6,722 nt of DNA, taken from assembly GCA_016928125.1 (NCBI GenBank), contig JAFGLK010000491.1:1-6722 (forward strand). The letters are read 5' to 3'. A model generated the notes under the pieces. That model was not told the DNA's origin. It did no database searches and worked only from the letters and a program-made list of their open reading frames with translations. Shown one piece after another: positions 1 to 5,937 of this stretch (the first letter of the stretch is position 1; every line of letters begins with the position of its first letter). The stretch comes from Anaerolineae bacterium (lineage in GTDB: Bacteria; Chloroflexota; Anaerolineae; UBA1429). The position numbers were made by a program, and so were the translations under genes.

Positions 1-276
1 CCTGTCCTCGAGGCCATGGCCTGCGACACGCCGGTCATCTGCTCGAACGCGTCGTCGTTGCCCGAGGTGGCCGGCGAGGCGGCGCTGCTCATCGACCCCG
101 CCGACGTGGAGGCCTGGGCCCAGGCCATGTGGCGCGCCTACCGCGACGCCGATCTGCGGGTGGATCTGATACGACGCGGACGCGAGCGCCTGGCGCACTT
201 TTCTTGGGATCGATGCGCTCACACCGTGCTGGAGGCGCTGGAGGCCGCTGGATCGGGGCAGGAATATGGCGCCTGA
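1..276 (+). CDS. GT4-like glycosyltransferase, C-terminal fragment (5' end outside window)
   Basis: This is the C-terminal part of a retaining, GT-B fold glycosyltransferase that would move a sugar from a nucleotide-sugar donor during envelope or extracellular polysaccharide synthesis. The frame is open from base 1, giving 91 codons before the TGA at 274-276. It begins with PVLEAMACDTPVICSN, the family's donor-binding segment; Glu4 of the visible part would be the second Glu of the E-x7-E motif, and SSLPEVAGEAALLIDP follows. The usual Gly of 'ACGTPV' is Asp here, a mild departure. The ATG at position 16 lies inside the conserved motif, so it is not the true start. The gene overlaps the next one by 11 bases, which suggests one operon. 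Family assignment is secure; the sugar and acceptor cannot be told. Confidence 0.9.
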   Translation, partial: PVLEAMACDTPVICSNASSLPEVAGEAALLIDPADVEAWAQAMWRAYRDADLRVDLIRRGRERLAHFSWDRCAHTVLEALEAAGSGQEYGA

Positions 277-1012
277 GTCGGTCGAGATCCTCGGCATCCG
301 CGTGGATAAAGTCACCACGCACCAGACCCTCGACCTGGTGGATGGCTATGTCCGGTCGGGCGTGCCCCACCAGATCGTCACCCTCAATCCCGAGTTTGTC
401 ATGCGGGCGCAGAGCGATCCGGTCTTCAGACAGGTGTTGCGGGATGCCGATCTGGCCTTGCCTGATGGACAGGGCCTGCTCTGGGCGGCGCGCTTCTTGG
501 GTCGCCCGCTCCTGGAGCGGGTCACGGGCTCGGATACGGTGCCGCTCATGGCCCGGTTGAGCGCGCAGCGGGGCTATCGCCTCTTTTTGCTGGGGGCTGC
601 GCCCGGCATCGCCGAGCGGGCCGCGGCGTTCCTCATAGCGGAGTACCCGGGCCTGCAGGTCGCGGGCACCTTTGCGGGCAGCCCAGATCCCGCAGAGGAG
701 GATGAGATCGTGGCCCGGGTGCAGGCTGCGCGGCCCGATTTCCTCTTTGTGGCCTATGGGGCGCCGCGCCAGGATCTTTGGATCCATCGCAATCTGGGAA
801 GGTTGGGCGTGCCCGTCTGTATGGGCGTGGGGGGGACCCTCGATTTCATCGCCGGCGTGGTGCCGCGCGCGCCGCTGTGGATGCGTGAGCATGGCTTGGA
901 GTGGCTCTATCGCCTCATCATTCAACCTTCTCGCTGGCGCCGTATGCTTGCCTTGCCTCACTTTGTCGTGCGGGTCGTCTGGTGTAAACTCGTGAAGGGT
1001 GCCAGGTCGTGA
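266..1012 (+). CDS. WecG/TagA/CpsF family glycosyltransferase (GT26)
   Basis: A 248-residue enzyme of the family that transfers an N-acetylhexosamine-type sugar (ManNAc or ManNAcA in characterised members) from a UDP donor to a lipid-linked sugar at the cytoplasmic membrane face. The conserved signatures appear in order: TLNPEF (Thr39-Phe44), LPDGQGLLWAAR with the presumed catalytic Asp67, RVTGSD (85-90), GAPRQDLW with Gln169, GVGGTLDFIAG (187-197), and RAPLWMREHGLEWLYRL (201-217). Thr39, Asp67 and Gln169 match the Thr37, Asp65 and Gln167 described in TagA with a constant offset of two. The length is normal. The basic, hydrophobic C-terminus (about 218-248) fits the membrane-associating tail of TagA. 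The ATG at 266 overlaps the upstream glycosyltransferase by 11 bases, so co-translation is likely. The exact product is not predictable, so no gene symbol is given. Confidence 0.93.
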   Translation: MAPESVEILGIRVDKVTTHQTLDLVDGYVRSGVPHQIVTLNPEFVMRAQSDPVFRQVLRDADLALPDGQGLLWAARFLGRPLLERVTGSDTVPLMARLSAQRGYRLFLLGAAPGIAERAAAFLIAEYPGLQVAGTFAGSPDPAEEDEIVARVQAARPDFLFVAYGAPRQDLWIHRNLGRLGVPVCMGVGGTLDFIAGVVPRAPLWMREHGLEWLYRLIIQPSRWRRMLALPHFVVRVVWCKLVKGARS

Positions 1013-1019
1013 TCGATCT

Positions 1020-1026
1020 GAAGGAG
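1020..1026 (+). promoter_or_regulatory. Ribosome binding site for the DUF2207-like gene
   Basis: GAAGGAG lies six bases before the ATG at 1033 and is a strong Shine-Dalgarno match. It fixes the start just ahead of a clear signal peptide. It sits in the 20-base gap after the glycosyltransferase gene, which has no room for an obvious promoter plus leader. Confidence 0.75.
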
Positions 1027-1032
1027 TAGCCT

Positions 1033-2739
1033 ATGCGCCGAACAGCCTTTCTTGCTCTGGCCGCCGCGGTGCTCTGTCTGTGTCTGGTCTTCCCCGTCCT
1101 CGCGCAGGGCGATCCAGTGCGACTGGATCTGGTCGACGCGTATGTGGTGGTCTTGAACGATGGCCGCCTGGACGTACGCTATAGCTTGACCTTCACCGAG
1201 CTCGAAGGCGGCCGGGACCGCATTCGCGAACTGGGGCCCTTTCCCCGCGAGCACACCATCGTCTCCGTCAGTGGCAGCGGACCGCAAGGCGAGTTCGGAG
1301 TCGATCTGAGCGGTGGGCCAGAGTTCTACCAGGTCAACCTGGGACAGTCGACCCGGGTGGATGAGCAGTACCAGGTGATGGTGCGCTACACGGTCGATCG
1401 CTCGGTGTTTGACGAGACACGCATGGGCGACCGGGTCTATCGCGCCATTGGCTGGGCGCCATTCCAGTGGGCATTGCCGATCGAGCGTCAGGAGATCCGC
1501 TACATCTTGCCGATCGAGCTGCCTGCCGATGTGCAACAGGCCGAGGATGTCACCGATGAACTCGTGGATACCACCGGCCTGATCGTGAACGACACCTCTG
1601 AGTTCGATCGCTGGGTCTACTTTGCTACCCCGGACGAAACGACCGGCAAGGTCTGGCTCTCGATTTTCGTGCGCGAAGAGAATCTCGCGCCCGAGGCGCA
1701 AATGGTGCCGCAGTTCTTCTTGCCCGGCGAGGCGATCACCACGACCAGGGAGACACCAATCCCGCTGAGCCCCACGCTCGTCGTGGCCCCGACGCCAGCA
1801 TCTCTCTTGGCCCTGTCACGGGAGGCGCGCGATCTCACCGTTTGCGTCGGCATCTTTGTGACCCTGGGTGTGCTCGGCGTGCTGATCGTGGTTGGGCGCA
1901 GGCGCAAACCCAAGCCGACCTATGAGCCGCCCGAGATCGAAGTGGAGACGTTTCAGACCCAGGGCGTCGTGCCGGATATGAATGCCATCGAGACCGCCTT
2001 TTACATGGGCAACTCGACCAAGACGATCGCGCTGATCGTGTTGGCGCTGGAGCAAAAGGGGATCATCAACATCGTCAATCGCCAGCCGCTGCAGATGGAG
2101 ATCATCGATCCAAAGGCTGAGCTGGCCCCCTACGAAAAGGCCTTGTTGGCCGCTATCGGTGAGGATGGCACCCTCGACCGTAGCCAGATCCCCACGATCC
2201 TTGCCGCCGTATCCACGGTCTTGCAGCCCAAGATGTGGAACGCCGATCCCCAGGCCACCCGGCGCGAGTACCAGCGGCGCATCGATACCGCGTGGGAGGA
2301 GTACGAGCGCGATTGGCGTCGCACGCCTCAGCCGGTGCGGATGCCCAACTACTTGCCCTGGATCATCCTCAGCGAACGGCGGAGCTATGCTGGTTCGGGC
2401 TCGGCGCCTCAGCCCTCCGGCCCTGGACCATTGGCCAGAGCAGCCGGAGAGGCGATCGCCCCGCTTGAGCAGGTAGCCGATGAGCTGACACGGGGGGTCG
2501 AGCAGACGATTAGCGGCTCGGTGGAGCGTGTGGAAAGCGCTGTCGCTGGGCTGTTTGGCGAGACGCGAGCCGGCGAGGTGGGCTATGCCGCCTGTCACTC
2601 AGCCTGCCATTCGGCTTGCGTCCATGACGCCTGTCACTCGGCCTGCGTCCACGATGCCTGTCATAGCGCCTGCCACTCGGCCTGTGTCCACAGCGCCTGC
2701 CATAGCGCCTGTCATTCGGCCTGCGTGAGCCGTTTCTAA
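1033..2739 (+). CDS. DUF2207-like membrane protein with Cys-His-Ser-Ala repeat tail; putative radical SAM substrate
   Basis: A 568-residue protein. Residues 1-24 form a signal peptide (MRR, a hydrophobic stretch, then VLA before Gln25). Residues of about 27-240 form a beta-rich extracellular domain resembling DUF2207 (YciQ-like proteins, role unknown), with the typical 'VLNDGRLDVRYSLTF' opening. A Pro/Thr-rich linker leads to one membrane helix (about 268-288), followed by RRRKPK, which puts the rest in the cytoplasm. Residues of about 313-420 look like the family's winged-helix-like cytoplasmic domain, followed by a Gly/Pro linker and an amphipathic stretch (about 445-512). The last 48 residues are the repeat tail with 11 Cys. 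The only other Cys residues are 15 and 17 in the signal peptide and 271 in the membrane helix, so the mature soluble parts have none outside the tail. The stop codon overlaps the start of the radical SAM gene. DUF2207 assignment is from recognition; substrate status is inference. Confidence 0.82.
   Translation: MRRTAFLALAAAVLCLCLVFPVLAQGDPVRLDLVDAYVVVLNDGRLDVRYSLTFTELEGGRDRIRELGPFPREHTIVSVSGSGPQGEFGVDLSGGPEFYQVNLGQSTRVDEQYQVMVRYTVDRSVFDETRMGDRVYRAIGWAPFQWALPIERQEIRYILPIELPADVQQAEDVTDELVDTTGLIVNDTSEFDRWVYFATPDETTGKVWLSIFVREENLAPEAQMVPQFFLPGEAITTTRETPIPLSPTLVVAPTPASLLALSREARDLTVCVGIFVTLGVLGVLIVVGRRRKPKPTYEPPEIEVETFQTQGVVPDMNAIETAFYMGNSTKTIALIVLALEQKGIINIVNRQPLQMEIIDPKAELAPYEKALLAAIGEDGTLDRSQIPTILAAVSTVLQPKMWNADPQATRREYQRRIDTAWEEYERDWRRTPQPVRMPNYLPWIILSERRSYAGSGSAPQPSGPGPLARAAGEAIAPLEQVADELTRGVEQTISGSVERVESAVAGLFGETRAGEVGYAACHSACHSACVHDACHSACVHDACHSACHSACVHSACHSACHSACVSRF
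2590..2724 (+). repeat. Coding repeat: eleven-Cys ACHS / ACVH(D/S) tail
   Basis: Residues 520-564 of the DUF2207-like protein read as seven A-C-H-S units and three A-C-V-H-(D/S) units, closing with A-C-V and then SRF at the C-terminus. Cysteines are at 521, 525, 529, 534, 538, 543, 547, 551, 556, 560 and 564, with spacings of 4,4,5,4,5,4,4,5,4,4. The units group as modules: CHSACHSACVHDA (13), CHSACVHDA (9), CHSACHSACVHSA (13), and CHSACHSACVSRF (13). Codons vary at almost every position (TGT/TGC, CAC/CAT, TCA/TCG/AGC), so this is a protein-level rather than a fresh DNA repeat. It is the likely site of modification by the adjacent radical SAM enzyme, or else a metal-binding tail. Confidence 0.9.
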
Positions 2740-2744
2740 TGATG
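2737..2744 (+). promoter_or_regulatory. Stop-start overlap (TAATGATG) coupling tail protein to radical SAM gene
   Basis: The TAA stop (2737-2739) shares its last A with the ATG at 2739, and a second in-frame ATG follows at 2742. The preceding 20 bases show no Shine-Dalgarno sequence, so the downstream gene is probably translated by termination and reinitiation. This would tie enzyme output to completed synthesis of the repeat-tailed protein. Which of the two ATGs is used cannot be told. Confidence 0.75.
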
Positions 2745-4226
2745 ACTGAGAACGCCCCACCGCCGCTCGAGGCGCTCAGCGCCTCGGCCAGCGAGTTGGT
2801 AAACGCGACGCGGGAGTATGTGTTCATCCGGCCCGAGGATCGCCTGATCATCCTGCGACCGAACCGCCTGCATCATCTGAGCGAGACGGCGCTCTTCATG
2901 CTGCAGAGGTTGTACGACCCAGAGCATGGTCCCGATGTGCCCGCTGTCATTCAGGCGGTGGTCAAGCATTACGGGGCCGAAGAAGGGCAGGTGCGCCATG
3001 ACCTGGGCAACCTGTTGGCCACGCTCTCGACCTTGCTCCAGGATGTGCCGCGCCCGGCACCGAGCGTCCGCCTGACGCCCTATGGCAGCCACAAGCGCGA
3101 ATTGCCCGTCCTCTCTGAGATCGCCCTGACCTATCGCTGTCAGAACCGCTGCACCTTTTGCTATGCCGACGCGCCGCGCCGCGGGCGCGCTGTGAGTGAG
3201 ATGACCACGGCTGAGGTCAAGATCATCCTCGATCGCATCTACGACGAGGCGCATTGCCCGACGGTGTCGTTCACAGGCGGCGAGCCCACCTTGCGGGATG
3301 ATCTGCCCGAGCTCATCGCGTATGGCCGCGCCAAGGGCTTGCGCGTCAACCTGATCACCAACGGCATCCGTTGTGCAGATCCCGACTATGTGTCGGAACT
3401 GGCCCAGGCTGGCCTTCATTCTGCCCAAGTGAGCCTGGAGGGGGGGGCGGCTGAGATACATGATGCCATCACCCAACATCCGGGCTCTTGGGATCAGACC
3501 GTCGCGGGCATCGCCAACCTGCGGCGGGCACGGGTGCACACGCACACCAACACGACCGTGTGTGGTGGCAATCGGGATCATCTCATGCCGCTGGTGGACT
3601 TTATCGCCGAGGAGCTCCGCTCGGAGTATTTCTCGATGAACATGGTGATTCGCACGGGCACGGCCTTGGCGCATGGCGAGGATGACATCAGCTATGCCCA
3701 GATCGGTGCCGTGATCACCGCCGTTCAAGCGCATGCCAAGGAGAAGGGCGTTCATCTCGAGTGGTACTCGCCCGTGCCCTACTGCCTGTTCAATCCCGTC
3801 CAAGCGGGGTTGGGCTCCAAGTCGTGCGCGTGCGTGCATGGGCTGCTCTCTGTCAACCCGGCCGGCGAGCTGCTGCCCTGCTCTAGCTTTGAGCGCGGCA
3901 TCGGCGATCTGTTGCACGAGCCCTTTGATAAGGTCTGGTACAGCCGCACGGCTCTCTACTGGCGCCGCAAGGAGTTCTTGCCCCCGACTTGCGCCCGCTG
4001 TTCGATCAAGGATATTTGCTGCGGCGCCTGTCCCCTCTATTGGGATGAACGACGTGGTTTCTCCGAGTTGAAGGCCGTGGCGCCTACGCCACCGCTCGGG
4101 GCGGGGCTTGTATGGCGTCTGCGCAAGGCGCTGTGGTCGGGAACGTGGGGGGTAGGCCTGAGACGCGATGGTCGCTCCCGAGGCGTGGTCGAGTCTAGGA
4201 GGGACGAAGATGGCTCGAGACACTAG
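2739..4226 (+). CDS. Radical SAM/SPASM protein with PqqD-like N-terminal domain; putative RiPP-type maturase
   Basis: A 495-residue cytoplasmic iron-sulfur enzyme. Residues of about 26-101 resemble PqqD, the precursor-binding (RRE) fold ('YVFIRPEDRLIILRPN', 'LSETALFMLQRLYD'). The radical SAM core starts at LTYRCQNRCTFCYA, with Cys134, Cys138 and Cys141 as the Cx3Cx2C ligands of the SAM-binding 4Fe-4S cluster. SFTGGEPTL (Gly180-Glu182) is the SAM-amino-group motif. The C-terminal region is SPASM-like: Cys349, Cys363, Cys365, the G-x4-C ending at Cys381, and a perfect C-x2-C-x5-C-x3-C at 418/421/427/431. Cys428 is extra, and no Cys follows 431, so the usual last SPASM ligand is absent. Residues of about 440-495 form a basic, Trp-containing extension of unknown role. 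Family members modify Cys-rich peptides or make peptide-derived cofactors. The obvious candidate substrate is the Cys-rich tail encoded immediately upstream. The gene ends 17 bases inside the next CDS. Confidence 0.93.
   Translation: MMTENAPPPLEALSASASELVNATREYVFIRPEDRLIILRPNRLHHLSETALFMLQRLYDPEHGPDVPAVIQAVVKHYGAEEGQVRHDLGNLLATLSTLLQDVPRPAPSVRLTPYGSHKRELPVLSEIALTYRCQNRCTFCYADAPRRGRAVSEMTTAEVKIILDRIYDEAHCPTVSFTGGEPTLRDDLPELIAYGRAKGLRVNLITNGIRCADPDYVSELAQAGLHSAQVSLEGGAAEIHDAITQHPGSWDQTVAGIANLRRARVHTHTNTTVCGGNRDHLMPLVDFIAEELRSEYFSMNMVIRTGTALAHGEDDISYAQIGAVITAVQAHAKEKGVHLEWYSPVPYCLFNPVQAGLGSKSCACVHGLLSVNPAGELLPCSSFERGIGDLLHEPFDKVWYSRTALYWRRKEFLPPTCARCSIKDICCGACPLYWDERRGFSELKAVAPTPPLGAGLVWRLRKALWSGTWGVGLRRDGRSRGVVESRRDEDGSRH
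4197..4203 (+). promoter_or_regulatory. Ribosome binding site deciding the coiled-coil gene start
   Basis: AGGAGGG sits six bases before the ATG at 4210, near-ideal in sequence and spacing. An in-frame ATG at 4168 would add 14 residues, but they overlap the radical SAM coding frame and lack a comparable site, so 4210 is preferred. Confidence 0.8.
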
Positions 4227-5394
4227 GCGTGTCTATCGCATGGACCTATCCGAGTTCCACCGCTACATCAGCGACAAGGCGGCAGAGCTCGCCGCATGTC
4301 AGAAGCAGACCGAGGAAGTCAAAGATCGCCTCGACAAGATCTTTTCGCGAGAGTTGGCTGCGTGGCAAGAGGTGTTCGGCTACTGCTACCCCAGAGTGGC
4401 CGCCCAAAGGGCAGAGCTGCCGCCCCGCTTTGCGGCCCATCTGGACGAGATCGAGGCTGAGGAGCAAGCGCGCATCCGTCGCGAGATGGTCGAACTCGGC
4501 AAGACCGTGGTGGAGGGCCGCCAGAAGCTGGACCGTCTCAGCGCCCAGGGCCAGGCCGCTGTAGAGGCCTTGCGCGAGGCCAATCCCGCGATCAATGCCC
4601 GCGAGGAGCATCTCAAGGCGCAGGTCGTGGCCTACCAGAACGAGTATGCGCGCGCCTATGATGCCCTGGATGTCCTGGACGACGCCCCTCTGGCCTGGTT
4701 GACTCATGCTGGCAAGATTCGTCGCTACAAGAAGGCCATGCGCGAGGCCAAGAAGGAACAGGAGACCACGCTCAAGCAGCTCCGGGCGGTGCGCCAGGAA
4801 TGGCTGGAGCAGGTGGAGCGTGCGGGCGATACCCAGGCCGAACTGCGCGAGGAGTGGCAGAAGCTTAGCGTCGAGGTATCCGAGGCCCAGGGGCGCCGCG
4901 ATCACCTCGAAGCGCATTTTGACACCCTGGCGGAGGAGGCGGCCATCCGTCGCGTGCTTGAGGAGCTGAGCGAGCCGTATGACGTCACGGGCGAGTTGGG
5001 CGCCAAGCTTGAGGAACTCGTGCAGCGCAACAAGGTGCGCAAGAGCTATGAGCAGGCCTTGGCTGCCTCAGCCGAGGCACTGGGTTTGCTGAGAGGTATC
5101 GGCCAGGGCTTACAACGCTTTGGTTCCAGCGTGGGACAGGTGGTGAGGGAGCAGCGGCGCTACAATCTGGCCAAAGTGGACGTCTTGGTGCCCCACTCGG
5201 TCGCCGTGGTCAACCAGACCTGGCGCGAGTTCGACGCCAAAGTACAGGACGACAAGGCGATGGCCGAGCAGCCGCTCAAGTTCGCGGCGCTGGTCTCGCA
5301 ATACTTTACGCGTCGCCTGACCAACGAGGCCATCCAGAGCTTTTTCGAGCAGATGGGCGAGGCGCTCAATCAAGCCACGAAAAAGTGGGGCTAG
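4210..5394 (+). CDS. Coiled-coil protein of unknown function
   Basis: I do not recognise the family. The 394-residue product has no signal peptide or membrane helix and is predicted to be cytoplasmic. It is rich in Glu, Arg, Lys, Ala, Gln and Leu, with long helical and coiled-coil stretches: about 8-45 ('DLSEFHRYISDKAAELAACQ'), 75-155, and 175-275 with dense heptad-like charge patterns. A helix-breaking segment at roughly 150-163 (DVLDDAPLAWLTHAG) may mark a hairpin turn. The last 100 residues are less charged and may be a separate globular part. There are few Cys, so a metal or redox role is unlikely. It could be a scaffold or a partner of neighbouring membrane proteins. It overlaps the radical SAM gene by 17 bases and precedes the zinc-ribbon gene by 25, which suggests operon membership but does not prove shared function. 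Confidence 0.85.
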   Translation: MARDTRRVYRMDLSEFHRYISDKAAELAACQKQTEEVKDRLDKIFSRELAAWQEVFGYCYPRVAAQRAELPPRFAAHLDEIEAEEQARIRREMVELGKTVVEGRQKLDRLSAQGQAAVEALREANPAINAREEHLKAQVVAYQNEYARAYDALDVLDDAPLAWLTHAGKIRRYKKAMREAKKEQETTLKQLRAVRQEWLEQVERAGDTQAELREEWQKLSVEVSEAQGRRDHLEAHFDTLAEEAAIRRVLEELSEPYDVTGELGAKLEELVQRNKVRKSYEQALAASAEALGLLRGIGQGLQRFGSSVGQVVREQRRYNLAKVDVLVPHSVAVVNQTWREFDAKVQDDKAMAEQPLKFAALVSQYFTRRLTNEAIQSFFEQMGEALNQATKKWG

Positions 5395-5403
5395 TCTAAC
5401 TCT

Positions 5404-5410
5404 AGGGGGA
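5404..5410 (+). promoter_or_regulatory. Ribosome binding site for the zinc-ribbon membrane gene
   Basis: AGGGGGA lies nine bases before the ATG at 5420, a fair Shine-Dalgarno match within the 25-base gap. It supports the start just ahead of the first membrane helix. Confidence 0.6.
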
Positions 5411-5419
5411 ACACAGAGC

Positions 5420-5911
5420 ATGAAGAAACTCGCGGCCATTCTCCTGGCGGTCGTCTCGATCCCGTTCTATGTCGGGGGGATCCTCTTTCTGATCGCGGCC
5501 GCTGATCAGGCGAGCCGCGCCCTTGTGGGTATCGTGCTGGTGGCCGTGGCCACCGTGCTGCTGGTCAGTGGCGCGCGCTGGCTACGGCGCCTGGCCTCGC
5601 TCAGACCCGATGTGCTCAAGACGGGCGCCATCGATCTGGCGCGCCGTCTTGGGGGGGAGGTCACGGTCTCGCAGTTGCGCGCCGAGTATCGCCTCTCGGA
5701 TGCGATGGCCACCCGCGTGCTGGACGAGTTGGTGCGAGAGGGCAGCGCACGGCCCGAGCAGCGGGAAGATCGGATCGTGTACGTCTTCACGGGCCTGCTG
5801 CCATCCATGGTCGAGAAAGTGTGTCCCTACTGCAACACCCAACTGCCAGTGCGCAGCGCTCTGCGCAAGTGCCCCAATTGCGGCGCCCAGCTCGAACTGA
5901 CCAAGACCTGA
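5420..5911 (+). CDS. Small membrane protein with winged-helix-like region and C-terminal zinc ribbon
   Basis: A 163-residue protein of unknown function. Two hydrophobic helices (about 4-28 and 34-51) form a hairpin, followed by basic residues (Arg53, Arg56, Arg57) that place the rest in the cytoplasm. Residues of about 62-125 look like a winged helix-turn-helix: 'TVSQLRAEYRLSDAMATRVL' followed by a short beta wing ('DRIVYVF'). The C-terminus is a zinc ribbon with CPYC (Cys135, Cys138) and CPNC (Cys151, Cys154), of the zinc-ribbon_2 type. Such an arrangement could sense or bind partners at the membrane rather than regulate genes directly; DNA binding is possible but unproven. The DUF2207-like protein two genes upstream also appears to carry a membrane-tethered winged-helix-like domain, a loose parallel. 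A GTG at about 5938 probably starts the next gene 26 bases on. Confidence 0.85.
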   Translation: MKKLAAILLAVVSIPFYVGGILFLIAAADQASRALVGIVLVAVATVLLVSGARWLRRLASLRPDVLKTGAIDLARRLGGEVTVSQLRAEYRLSDAMATRVLDELVREGSARPEQREDRIVYVFTGLLPSMVEKVCPYCNTQLPVRSALRKCPNCGAQLELTKT

Positions 5912-5937
5912 GGGCGAGCCGCGCGTGCGCCCGAACC

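Noticed and set aside
1033..1110. Lipoprotein signal in the DUF2207-like protein (Cys15, Cys17)
   Set aside because: The Cys residues lie inside the hydrophobic core without a lipobox, and VLA before Gln25 fits ordinary signal peptidase cleavage.
2590..2724. Multiheme cytochrome interpretation of the Cys-His repeats
   Set aside because: The spacing is C-x3-C-H rather than the canonical C-x2-C-H, and the tail is predicted cytoplasmic, away from cytochrome c maturation. Zinc, copper or iron-sulfur binding remains possible.
2590..2724. CRISPR array or DNA satellite
   Set aside because: The units are 12-15 bases, diverge synonymously, stay in frame and have no spacers.
1816..2851. Other minus-strand frames and a Pro/Thr-rich plus-strand frame across the repeat region
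   Set aside because: Their apparent repeats are out-of-frame readings of the CHSA codons; the codon variation fits selection only in the DUF2207 frame.
4168..4209. Upstream ATG start for the coiled-coil gene
   Set aside because: The strong AGGAGGG at 4197-4203 is placed for ATG 4210, and the extra 14 residues have no visible support.
2736..4223. A 495-codon open frame on the minus strand exactly opposite the radical SAM gene
   Set aside because: It mirrors a gene with clear catalytic motifs, its translation shows no recognisable motif, and long antisense frames are common in high-GC coding sequence.
5385..5412. Possible terminator hairpin around CTAG...CTAG after the coiled-coil gene
   Set aside because: The stem is only four pairs with no following T run, and the next ribosome site overlaps it.
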